A stretch of DNA of 6,265 nucleotides from JANQRV01 sp964533785 (GTDB lineage Bacteria; Bacteroidota; Bacteroidia; Chitinophagales; Saprospiraceae), in the NCBI GenBank assembly GCA_964533785.1, contig CAZHNG010000376.1, forward strand, positions 1 to 6,265, given 5' to 3'. The notes under the pieces were generated by a model. It saw nothing but the letters and a program-made list of their open reading frames with translations, made no database searches and was not told the origin of the DNA. Position numbers and translations under genes: made by a program. Of this stretch, positions 1 through 5,404 are shown piece by piece (position 1 is the stretch's first letter; each line of letters starts with the position of its first letter).

Positions 1-30
1 GTGGCAACGTCTCGCACGTGTCGTAGTCGG

Positions 31-66
31 TTGGTCGGTTTATTGGTAAGTGGATTGGTTTGATAA
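31..66. repeat. Three degenerate 12-bp tandem repeats (TTGGT...)
   Basis: TTGGT begins at 31, 43 and 55, exactly 12 bp apart, with a loose consensus TTGGTnnGTnnA across the three units. The 26 bases before it contain CAACGTCTC and the palindrome CACGTG (15-20), which look like pieces of an intergenic repeat cut by the window edge. A short plus-strand frame runs from base 1 to a TGA at 61-63, but it is too short to call a gene end. The function is unknown. Confidence 0.4.
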
Positions 67-77
67 TGGAGTGGGCC

Positions 78-238
78 AAGGTAGGAAGCACTTTGTAGAA
101 TCGGTCAGAGAAAATTAATATTATATTGAAATAGTTAATTGACTATGAATTACTTCTAGGGTCCCCGCCTACTGTGCCAGCGGCCGGCAGGTAGCGTCTA
201 AAATCTAGCGTCTGGACTTAGAAAGTGCTTCCTACCTT
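78..238. repeat. 161-bp segment bounded by a perfect 17-bp inverted repeat
   Basis: AAGGTAGGAAGCACTTT at 78-94 is matched by its exact reverse complement at 222-238. The 127 bp between the arms is AT-rich on the left and GC-rich on the right, and it includes a direct repeat TAGCGTCT at 192-199 and 206-213. No coding frame is visible inside, and I see no clear target-site duplication outside the arms. The right arm ends 5 bp past the stop codon of the Rpn-type nuclease gene. A MITE-like element, or the remnant of an insertion sequence, is the simplest reading. A transcription terminator is unlikely because the loop would be very large. Confidence 0.5.
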
Positions 239-243
239 ATTGC

Positions 244-1149
244 CTAAGAAATTAGCTGATGCTCCCGCAGGATTTGCGCCACTTCTTCTTCGGTGGTATC
301 GACTATAGCTGCAATGGTAGGTATGGGCAAACCTTGAAGATGGGAATTGCAAATCACTTTAATTTTTTCTCTTTGTTCGCCCTCGGCACGACCCTCTTTT
401 CTACCTTCCTCTTTACCTTCTTCCTTGGCGGTTTCTAAAACCCCGTAAGAAATGGCCATTTCTTTGTGGTGGGCATCGTAGAGTGCTTTTGCTTTCGCGT
501 CCATATTTTGATAGTCTAATATCTTTGCGGCTTTTTCTAATCCTTTAGCCTTGTAATACTCTGGCAATTTATTGTTTTTTAGATAATAAATCCACTCGTC
601 CAGCGAATCTTTTGCCATATCGTTGAATTTATTCACCTTGATGATATAGTATTCCGGGTAGATTTGATGGGCATGCTCAACTCTAAATAGCGATTTTTGT
701 TTCGCGTTCACCTGCAGGATGTCGTGTTTGTGAATCCCTTTGAATTCGGTAAGGCCATGGTAGACGTAGTCTTCTCCTTGCCCCAGGTCGAAATAGACAA
801 TATTGATCGAATAAACCTTGCGCACCTGGTCATAGGTATAGCTTTGTTCCATGTAATCGGTTATGATCTTGGAAGCCCCGAACAACATCCTGTGGAAATA
901 ATCATTCTCGCTGTTGTATTGCAACTCGATCAAGATGAGCTCGCGAGCTTCGTTCTCACATAGAATATCCACTTTGTTGATCTTGTCCGTTTCATCGTTA
1001 CCATTACCCTCCGACTCCGGTATGTTCAATATCTTGATATTCTTTTTCAAAAGGACGGACAGAAAACCTTCCAATACGTCGTAATTGGCTTTTTGCCTCA
1101 GCAATTTCTTGATAGCCCAATCAAAACTGACTAATGGTCTGGACGGCAT
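244..1149 (-). CDS. Rpn-family recombination-promoting nuclease / PD-(D/E)XK putative transposase
   Basis: This 301-residue protein matches the Rpn (former 'transposase_31', PD-(D/E)XK) family in length and layout. The N-terminus has the family-style FDWAIKKLL (9-17), followed by a helix with DVLEGFL (24-30). The likely metal-binding core is D61 in KVDILC and E75-L-Q77 in LIELQ, the D...E-x-Q form of the PD-(D/E)XK active site. Residues 242-263 are a charged KEEG/KEGR/AEGE stretch, probably a coiled coil or flexible linker, followed by a short helical tail (270-297) like those in many members. Family members characterised in E. coli cut DNA and promote RecA-independent recombination; activity here is inferred. 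The ATG at 1149 fits the family N-terminus, with no clear Shine-Dalgarno site, as is usual in Bacteroidota. The gene stands alone, with twin palindromes upstream and an inverted-repeat segment downstream. Confidence 0.9.
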   Translation of the reverse strand: MPSRPLVSFDWAIKKLLRQKANYDVLEGFLSVLLKKNIKILNIPESEGNGNDETDKINKVDILCENEARELILIELQYNSENDYFHRMLFGASKIITDYMEQSYTYDQVRKVYSINIVYFDLGQGEDYVYHGLTEFKGIHKHDILQVNAKQKSLFRVEHAHQIYPEYYIIKVNKFNDMAKDSLDEWIYYLKNNKLPEYYKAKGLEKAAKILDYQNMDAKAKALYDAHHKEMAISYGVLETAKEEGKEEGRKEGRAEGEQREKIKVICNSHLQGLPIPTIAAIVDTTEEEVAQILREHQLIS

Positions 1150-1156
1150 AATTTTC

Positions 1157-1195
1157 TTTATTGCAATATAAAACTTATTTGGGTTTATTGCAATA
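1157..1195 (-). promoter_or_regulatory. Twin TATTGCAATA palindromes upstream of the Rpn-type gene
   Basis: The perfect 10-bp palindrome TATTGCAATA occurs at 1159-1168 and again at 1186-1195, each inside the same 12-mer TTTATTGCAATA (1157-1168 and 1184-1195). The centres are 27 bp apart. The nearer copy lies 10-19 bp before the ATG at 1149, so a protein bound there could block transcription or translation initiation. An AT-rich stretch between the copies reads TAAGTTTT on the minus strand, a near match to the Bacteroidota -7 box TAnnTTTG, but this is weak. The operator role is inferred from symmetry and placement only. Confidence 0.45.
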
Positions 1196-1226
1196 ATTAA
1201 AACTAAATTGTTTTAAATTAATACTC

Positions 1227-1260
1227 TTTTTGTGCTCCTTCGCGTTTTAGTGATTTCGTG
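1227..1260 (+). repeat. Degenerate octamer repeats, copy 1
   Basis: The plus strand reads TTTTTGTG (1227-1234), a ten-base variant (1235-1244), TTTTAGTG (1245-1252) and ATTTCGTG (1253-1260): 8-bp units with consensus nTTTnGTG. TTTTTGTG recurs on the opposite strand at 1573-1580. The form resembles intergenic strings of the TTTGCGTC/TTTGCGGC type that I recall from Bacteroidota and other genomes. The function is unknown. Confidence 0.4.
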
Positions 1261-1564
1261 GCGAAAAAAAAGCCGGCCACCAATCCCTCTCAGAACCAGC
1301 CGCCAGCTTTCTCCAAAAATTTTTCTACTCTACTACACCCCTTACCCGTATCGAAGAACAGCCGGCCTTTCTCCACGACAACTGGCCTTGTCGCCGCAGC
1401 AAGTACCAACCATTCCGTGCGCACTTTTCAGGTTTGGGTATGTTCTTTCGTTTTCATTGGGTGGGGGTAGCTCGACGGTCAAAGACTTTTGCCCATCGCT
1501 TGATTTTATAGGCTGATCGTAGACCGCGACCATCAGGGGTACACAACAAAACGTGTTTTTCTGT

Positions 1565-1580
1565 CACCAAAGCACAAAAA
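1565..1580 (-). repeat. Degenerate octamer repeats, copy 2 (opposite strand)
   Basis: On the minus strand these 16 bases are TTTTTGTG followed by CTTTGGTG, two adjacent units of the same octamer pattern as at 1227-1260 but in the opposite orientation. Further looser units (TTTAGTGATGCTTTCGTG on the minus strand) follow at about 1622-1640. Confidence 0.4.
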
Positions 1581-1651
1581 CCGGTCTACACAGAGGGACA
1601 CTGCGTGACCAACAAAGGCAGACACGAAAGCATCACTAAATTGTTATGTCG

Positions 1652-1675
1652 ATTTAGCGTTTTGGCGCTTTAGCG
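1652..1675 (+). repeat. Three tandem octamers (TTTnGCG type)
   Basis: ATTTAGCG, TTTTGGCG and CTTTAGCG follow one another exactly (1652-1659, 1660-1667, 1668-1675), giving consensus nTTTnGCG. The block sits between GTCG (1648-1651) and CGAC (1687-1690). It is the clearest example in the window of the 8-bp-period repeat family. Confidence 0.45.
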
Positions 1676-1960
1676 GCCACGAAACACGACAATTTTTAAG
1701 TTTGTAGGAAATGAAAGAAAGTTTCTATTTCATACTCGGGGGGGAGAATGTAATTATAAAACTGATAGAATGGGGCACTATCATCTAAAAAAGGAAAGCG
1801 ACAATAATTCACTCGTAATTCGTTATCCTTTTCAATACGTGTTAAAGATACTACATCAAGTATAAAAACACAACATTTAAAATGTTAAATTTTTATCCAT
1901 TCTTTAATTTAATCATATCACATTCATATATATTATATTTATCATTATACGTCACACACA

Positions 1961-2109
1961 ATTACAATGAGCCATTCGGCTTTATGGACCTCGTTGGTAC
2001 AACGGTCAAGCAACAGAACGAGATGAGCGTAACTCTGACACGGTCACAGACCTGGTCTATCGCTTTTCTGGCGGAACACTGTGGCTATCTTAGAGCCATC
2101 GGAGGTATG
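1961..2109. other. GC-richer segment of unknown origin downstream of the immunity gene
   Basis: Composition changes sharply near 1961, from very AT-rich DNA to about balanced, and the change lasts until the end of the immunity gene at 2110. In the plus direction one frame is open from the AT-rich side through the segment, but the protein matches nothing I know and would start in low-complexity DNA. A 5-bp stem TGGCT/AGCCA with a 7-nt loop lies about 15 bp past the immunity stop, on the minus strand, without a T-run, so it is a poor terminator. The segment could be a fragment of a lost gene or mobile element. Confidence 0.3.
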
Positions 2110-2538
2110 CTATGCGTTTAAATATTCTTCGATCAAGCAATTTTCTATTCTTACTTGATTCAATATTTCGAGTGCCTTTGAGGAAACAATTAACATATTG
2201 TCCGAACTAATAAAAAAGTCTTCCAAATTACTTTTACCGTATACTTTCAACCAGAAGAATTGTCCAGGATTTGTACTAGGTTTTAACTCACGCATTTTTT
2301 CTGAAATGTTAATATCACATTCTTCAATTGTAAATCCACTCAATGAAGTAGTCTGTAAAAGCTTTTTAAGTCTTTCACTCACTAAAAATACTGGGAAACA
2401 CTCAATAATATCATCCCCTAACCATCCTGTAAAAATAAATTCAAGTTTTCCTACTATTGGCGGATGAGTGGTAGTATCAATTATCGTTTTCTCTCCTAAT
2501 TCACCTGCTACCTCAGGTTCAAGTTCAAAATATTCCAT
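2110..2538 (-). CDS. Predicted immunity protein for the RHS HNH-type toxin
   Basis: This 142-residue acidic protein has no signal peptide or membrane segment, so it should be cytosolic. Visible landmarks are HPPIVGKLEF (25-34), GWLGDDII (38-45), and FPVFLVSERLKKLL (48-61) followed by LSGFTIEECDI (66-76). The 'V(S/T)ERLK..L...LSGF' wording recalls polymorphic-toxin immunity families such as Imm11 (DUF1629) or Imm43, but I cannot settle which without a profile search. The ATG at 2538 lies 12 bp after the toxin stop, with no Shine-Dalgarno site, which suggests co-transcription and translational coupling. Toxin-then-immunity order and spacing are the main support for its role: binding and blocking the C-terminal nuclease of the gene before it. 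The gene is AT-rich like the toxin tip and unlike the RHS core. Confidence 0.75.
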   Translation of the reverse strand: MEYFELEPEVAGELGEKTIIDTTTHPPIVGKLEFIFTGWLGDDIIECFPVFLVSERLKKLLQTTSLSGFTIEECDINISEKMRELKPSTNPGQFFWLKVYGKSNLEDFFISSDNMLIVSSKALEILNQVRIENCLIEEYLNA

Positions 2539-2550
2539 GTTAAATCAGTT

Positions 2551-3582
2551 TTAAGGTTTAATGACTTTTGGATTTTCATTTTGCTCATTGCTATCTAATC
2601 CTGACAACAATATTAGCCCTCTTGAAAAATTAAAACCACCAACATTCTTAATTTCAGGAGGCGGAATTTTTTTCAAGACAGGATCAAACAGATGTCCATA
2701 ATCATCATCAATTTTTGTTGCTTGCCTTAGTAAATCATCTCTCGTTGGATTTGGATTATTCTTATAAAATCTATTCCATAGTCTTCTTATAATACTTAAA
2801 TGTAATTCATTGTTTCGATCTAAAGGAATTCCTCTAAGGTTTTCTAGAGAATTTATTTCAGCTTTTGTAAATAATCCTGGGTATCTTTTGGCAACTTGTT
2901 GTTCAACTGCATGATGTACTACTACTTTACCTTTCAATTTTGGATGAGCTTTAAAAAATGTCTTCTTATAATCATTTGTACTTGCTTGACCAACCTTTGC
3001 ATTTCTTACAGTGCTTAAACCTCTAAAAGATCCTTTAAGTAAAAAAGTAGATTGAGCACCAATATGCTCAAAAAGTGTTGATTCCATGTTAAATTTCACC
3101 CAATCCCAGTAAATTCCGTTAACATCTTTAACAAGGCCATTTTCAATCATATAATCAGGGTCATCAATAAAAGGTAATAAGGCTCTTTTTTCATTGGATA
3201 GCGCAAGGTTCATCTTCCCTCCCTGAAATTTATATTCGTTATCCTTGTAATTTATTACATGGAGTTCATTATTACCACTTGACTTTTTAGTAAGCTTCAG
3301 CTCTGTACTCCCATCCTTATTCCTACTTAAGTTATAGTAATAAAACTCTAAACCATCCAAATCTATTCCCGCAACAGGACTATTGGAAGCAAATTGGTAA
3401 GGTGTAAGCATAGGATAGCTTGTAGTTAACGGATCCACACTCATAAACCGCCCCAACGCCGGCACCTGAATCCTAAACCCATAATCATAATGCGCTAAAC
3501 CGCCCCATTCCTTGCTCGGATCCCGTTCCTTACCATTGAAACCAAAACGAAACAAAGCGCTATTCTGCACTCGCCCTGGCAT
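2551..3582 (-). CDS. RHS core with C-terminal HNH/Endo VII-like nuclease toxin
   Basis: The first 80 of 343 residues are the end of an RHS core: GFNGKERD (14-21), DYGFRI (33-38), ALGRFMSVDPL (42-52), YPMLTPYQFASN (56-67) and the terminal DLDGLE (74-79). The sequence then changes to an AT-rich variable part. Residues 203-300 look like a treble-clef nuclease of the HNH/Endo VII group found in polymorphic toxins: V-H223-H224-A-V-E227, then ENLRGIP with N248, then LHLS with H261 and WNRFY (269-273). The likely target is DNA or RNA in the cytosol, matching a signal-less immunity protein 12 bp downstream. The ATG at 3582 (MPGR) is probably an internal codon of an ancestral RHS gene, because MPGR normally follows a YFPFGM-type motif. 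Here a hairpin with stops separates it from the upstream RHS frame, so the piece may be silent unless recombined behind an intact RHS gene. Confidence 0.85.
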   Translation of the reverse strand: MPGRVQNSALFRFGFNGKERDPSKEWGGLAHYDYGFRIQVPALGRFMSVDPLTTSYPMLTPYQFASNSPVAGIDLDGLEFYYYNLSRNKDGSTELKLTKKSSGNNELHVINYKDNEYKFQGGKMNLALSNEKRALLPFIDDPDYMIENGLVKDVNGIYWDWVKFNMESTLFEHIGAQSTFLLKGSFRGLSTVRNAKVGQASTNDYKKTFFKAHPKLKGKVVVHHAVEQQVAKRYPGLFTKAEINSLENLRGIPLDRNNELHLSIIRRLWNRFYKNNPNPTRDDLLRQATKIDDDYGHLFDPVLKKIPPPEIKNVGGFNFSRGLILLSGLDSNEQNENPKVIKP

Positions 3583-3588
3583 CTCTTG

Positions 3589-3623
3589 AGTCAGGAATAG
3601 GGCCCCTTACCCCATTCCTGACT
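3589..3623 (-). repeat. 35-nt hairpin breaking the RHS reading frame
   Basis: AGTCAGGAAT at 3589-3598 is the exact reverse complement of ATTCCTGACT at 3614-3623. The stem extends inward to 14 bp if one G-T pair is allowed, leaving a 7-nt loop. It lies between the YFP codons of the upstream RHS piece and the MPGR codons of the downstream piece. The TGA ending the upstream frame (3591-3593) is in one arm, and a TAA (3607-3609) in the loop closes the downstream frame. It looks like a small palindromic insertion or rearrangement that split one RHS gene. There is no T-run after the stem on the minus strand, so it is not a standard terminator. Confidence 0.6.
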
Positions 3624-4265
3624 GGCCGGAAAATAGTCGTTTGCACTCAAAATAGCGGGCTCGTAGAAATCCGCTTCCTTATTGCTATTTGTATCTTTAG
3701 CAATTTTGCGATCACCAATTACTGCCATCACATTGCCCAAATGATTGCTCAACTCATACCTTTTCCAGCCTTGTAGTAAGATGCTGTTTTCGATGTAATG
3801 TGGCGTGTTTGGTAATCCCGTATTTGACCAACTAATCCCCGTTTCTAAGATACCTGACCGGCTACTACCATACAAATGCTGTTCCGCCCAGCGCAAGCTT
3901 CCATTATCCGCTTCCTTATAAATTGCTAAAACGTTTCCTTCGGCATCGCGGATGTAGAAAGTACTGTCTTTCTGAATTCTATTTTGATTGGCGTCGTAGT
4001 CAAAAACCAGGGAGCCATCAGAGCGAGTGACTTGATTCACCTTTCCGTAGGGCGTCCACGTCAGCGTAGTGCCCGCCTGAGCATCACTTTTTAAATTTCC
4101 TGATCCATCAAAAGTGTAGTTTTCCGTATTTTGATCGTCGAGGTCATCCGCATAAGTCGACGCACTCACTGCATCGTCTACTGACCTCAGCTTGTTATTC
4201 AAGCCGATTCTTTGAAAGGTCAAATCATCCATCAACCCATTATCCCCCTGCCGCGTAAGCCCCAA
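3591..4265 (-). CDS. RHS repeat protein fragment (upstream half of the broken orphan RHS gene)
   Basis: The 224 codons encode typical RHS/YD repeats: MDDLTF (12-17), VDDAVSA near 29-35, YTFDGSGNL (50-58), a tryptophan-containing repeat LTWTPYGKV (68-76), FDYDANQNRI (88-97), and the conserved YELSNHLGNVMAVI (170-183). RHS repeats form a hollow shell around the C-terminal toxin. The frame is related to the RHS core that resumes at 3582, but it ends in a hairpin whose bases encode the last residues (about ASQEWGKGPYS), which are foreign to the family. No ATG is near the 5' end. The listed start is TTG at 4265, yet the same frame stays open and RHS-like to about 4363. It is therefore best read as a truncated, frame-broken fragment. 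Its GC content is higher than that of the toxin genes on both sides. Confidence 0.75.
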   Translation of the reverse strand: MGLTRQGDNGLMDDLTFQRIGLNNKLRSVDDAVSASTYADDLDDQNTENYTFDGSGNLKSDAQAGTTLTWTPYGKVNQVTRSDGSLVFDYDANQNRIQKDSTFYIRDAEGNVLAIYKEADNGSLRWAEQHLYGSSRSGILETGISWSNTGLPNTPHYIENSILLQGWKRYELSNHLGNVMAVIGDRKIAKDTNSNKEADFYEPAILSANDYFPASQEWGKGPYS

Positions 4266-4385
4266 AATATTTCCATTCGGATCGTAGGCATAAGTGGTCG
4301 CATATTTATTCGTAGCAGTTTCATTGTTGAGCCAGGCGAAGGTATTGGGGGCGGTCAGTTGAGAAAAATTAAAATTTCCCTTGAT
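4266..4385 (-). pseudogene. 5' extension of the orphan RHS fragment, without a start codon
   Basis: The RHS frame continues upstream of 4265 without a stop to 4385, with TGA at 4386-4388. It reads LTAPNTFAWLNNETATNKY, then TTYAYDPNGNIL, which is standard RHS wording ahead of TRQG. Similarity ends near 4363, where the DNA becomes AT-rich (GAGAAAAATTAAAATTTCC). This marks the breakpoint where the 5' part of an RHS gene was lost, leaving only the 3' tip cassette. Confidence 0.65.
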
Positions 4386-4451
4386 TCATGATTTCGAATT
4401 TTGCAGAAATTCACAAACTATACAATATTTTTAGATCTAAAAATTAAAATT
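4364..4451. repeat. 13-bp direct repeat at the RHS breakpoint
   Basis: AAAAATTAAAATT occurs at 4364-4376 and 4439-4451, 75 bp apart, each followed by CC after zero or one T. The first copy sits where RHS similarity ends. The sequence is AT-only, so chance is possible in this AT-rich gap, but the placement could mark a duplication or deletion junction. Confidence 0.35.
4427..4444. repeat. 18-bp perfect palindrome in the inter-cassette gap
   Basis: ATTTTTAGATCTAAAAAT is perfectly self-complementary. It lies 168 bp past the end of the lipoprotein gene and about 40 bp before the orphan RHS frame opens. It could be a protein-binding site, a recombination site or a weak terminator; with no loop and no flanking features I cannot choose between them. 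Confidence 0.4.
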
Positions 4452-4611
4452 CCTTTATAATTAACTGTATATTAAATAATTATAGTAAATTTTATCTTTT
4501 TAATCGGACGCTAGTGGTATTTTTGCTTATATTAAAATTGGGATGCACCCACTTATATAAACAATTGATTCTCTCTAACAAATAAACGAACACTATTGAT
4601 ATACATAACTA

Positions 4612-5403
4612 TTATTTTTTAACGGAAAATGCATAAAAGCAAAGAGTACATTCATTATCACCATTAATTTTTATACTTCCAATTAATTCATTTGAGAATT
4701 TTGTTAGTTTAATATTATCATCAATAACACGGTTTATTAGACTTTGATTTGTTATTGGGTCTAAAATTAAACACATCCCAATAAATCCCTTGTTATTAAG
4801 ATTGTGATAAAGTGTTCCTTCAAGTTTATATATATAAACTTCAGAATTTAAAAAGATGTTCTTGATTAAACTATTAATTCTTTGTTGCTCGCTCTTGTTA
4901 AAATTACAAGGGCAAACATAATTTGCAAATTTATTTTTTAGCCTAACTAATTCGCTTTCAGGAAAAGGCTTGTCGAAATCAAATTCGTACTGTATACTAT
5001 TCGACCACGGGATTTTATTATTTAAGAATAAAGGTGAAGATAAATACAATTCTATTGATTTTGTAATATTATTTCGAATAGTTTCTTGCTTGGAGAGACT
5101 CATTTTTTTCCAATCTTCGTAGTCATAAAGGCCAAATCCCAGGTTGATTCTTTCATAAAATTCATTAGTTGAATTTATGAAATCATCGCCTTTAGTATCC
5201 TTTATTTTTCTAAATTCTCTTAAGAAGAAAGAAGTATCTTTATTTTTCCAAGCACCCAAATAAATTGTATCTTGTATTAAAAATAATTGCTTTAAATATT
5301 CTTCTGAAACACTAGTAACTTCAGTTTCTTTGGTATTACTGTTTCTATGACAACTAAATAAGGCTAATAAAGCCAATATTTTTATTTTTGAATTGATAGT
5401 CAT
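4612..5403 (-). CDS. Predicted lipoprotein, probable immunity protein of the papain-like RHS toxin
   Basis: I do not recognise the family. The ATG at 5403 gives 263 residues and a clean lipoprotein signal: MTINSKIKILALLALFSC, with lysines at 6 and 8, a hydrophobic run, and C18 as the lipidation site. An upstream ATG at 5484 would add 27 residues, overlap the toxin gene and bury this signal, so I reject it. The mature part is charged and probably mixed alpha/beta, with CPC (about residues 186-188) and ECTLC near the end. The start lies one base after the toxin stop (TGA-A-ATG), so the two are surely translated together. Its position directly behind a toxin tip suggests immunity, and export as a lipoprotein fits a target in the periplasm or cell wall. 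A role as an accessory secreted protein cannot be excluded. Confidence 0.65.
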   Translation of the reverse strand: MTINSKIKILALLALFSCHRNSNTKETEVTSVSEEYLKQLFLIQDTIYLGAWKNKDTSFFLREFRKIKDTKGDDFINSTNEFYERINLGFGLYDYEDWKKMSLSKQETIRNNITKSIELYLSSPLFLNNKIPWSNSIQYEFDFDKPFPESELVRLKNKFANYVCPCNFNKSEQQRINSLIKNIFLNSEVYIYKLEGTLYHNLNNKGFIGMCLILDPITNQSLINRVIDDNIKLTKFSNELIGSIKINGDNECTLCFYAFSVKK

Positions 5404-5404
5404 T

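Larger units (their letters stand above)
1196..2109. other. Gene-poor region of about 0.9 kb
   Basis: No convincing gene is visible on either strand. Bases 1226-1690 are richer in GC and contain degenerate octamer repeats, two GCCGGCC sites (1272-1278 and 1361-1367), each close to a similar pyrimidine-rich string ending in TTTCTCCA, and an 8-bp inverted repeat GTAGACCG/CGGTCTAC (1519-1526 and 1582-1589). Bases 1690-1960 are strongly AT-rich, with a G7 run (1738-1744) and a small palindrome AACATTTAAAATGTT (1872-1886). Bases 1961-2109 switch back to balanced composition. Short open frames here have low-complexity or implausible protein sequence. The stretch is probably decayed mobile or repeat DNA. 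Confidence 0.5.
2110..4385 (-). other. Orphan RHS toxin-immunity cassette
   Basis: Taken together, the truncated RHS repeats, RHS core, nuclease tip and immunity gene form a displaced tip cassette directly behind another RHS toxin/immunity pair. In known RHS and polymorphic-toxin loci such cassettes share core sequence with the full gene, and recombination there can exchange the toxin tip. Both cassettes end their core with DLDGLE, and the shared DNA includes CCATCCAAATC (3353-3363 and 6222-6232). The full length of shared core cannot be judged, because the right-hand copy leaves the window. Confidence 0.6.

Noticed and set aside
697..963. Plus-strand open frame of 88 codons
   Set aside because: It lies wholly inside the well-supported Rpn-type gene on the other strand, with no family likeness of its own.
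1232..1533. Three overlapping short open frames (1232-1516 and 1258-1470 on plus, 1342-1533 on minus)
   Set aside because: Proline-, serine- and arginine-rich translations in repeat-bearing DNA with no recognisable domain. Open frames on both strands at once suggest chance in GC-richer non-coding sequence.
2089..2109. Terminator after the immunity gene
   Set aside because: Only a 5-bp stem (TGGCT/AGCCA) with a 7-nt loop and no following T-run on the minus strand.
1882..2121. Plus-strand open frame of 79 codons running into the immunity gene
   Set aside because: It begins in low-complexity AT-rich DNA, crosses a composition boundary, overlaps the 3' end of the immunity gene head-on, and resembles no protein I know.
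2198..2467. Plus-strand open frame of 89 codons
   Set aside because: Shadow of the immunity gene on the minus strand.
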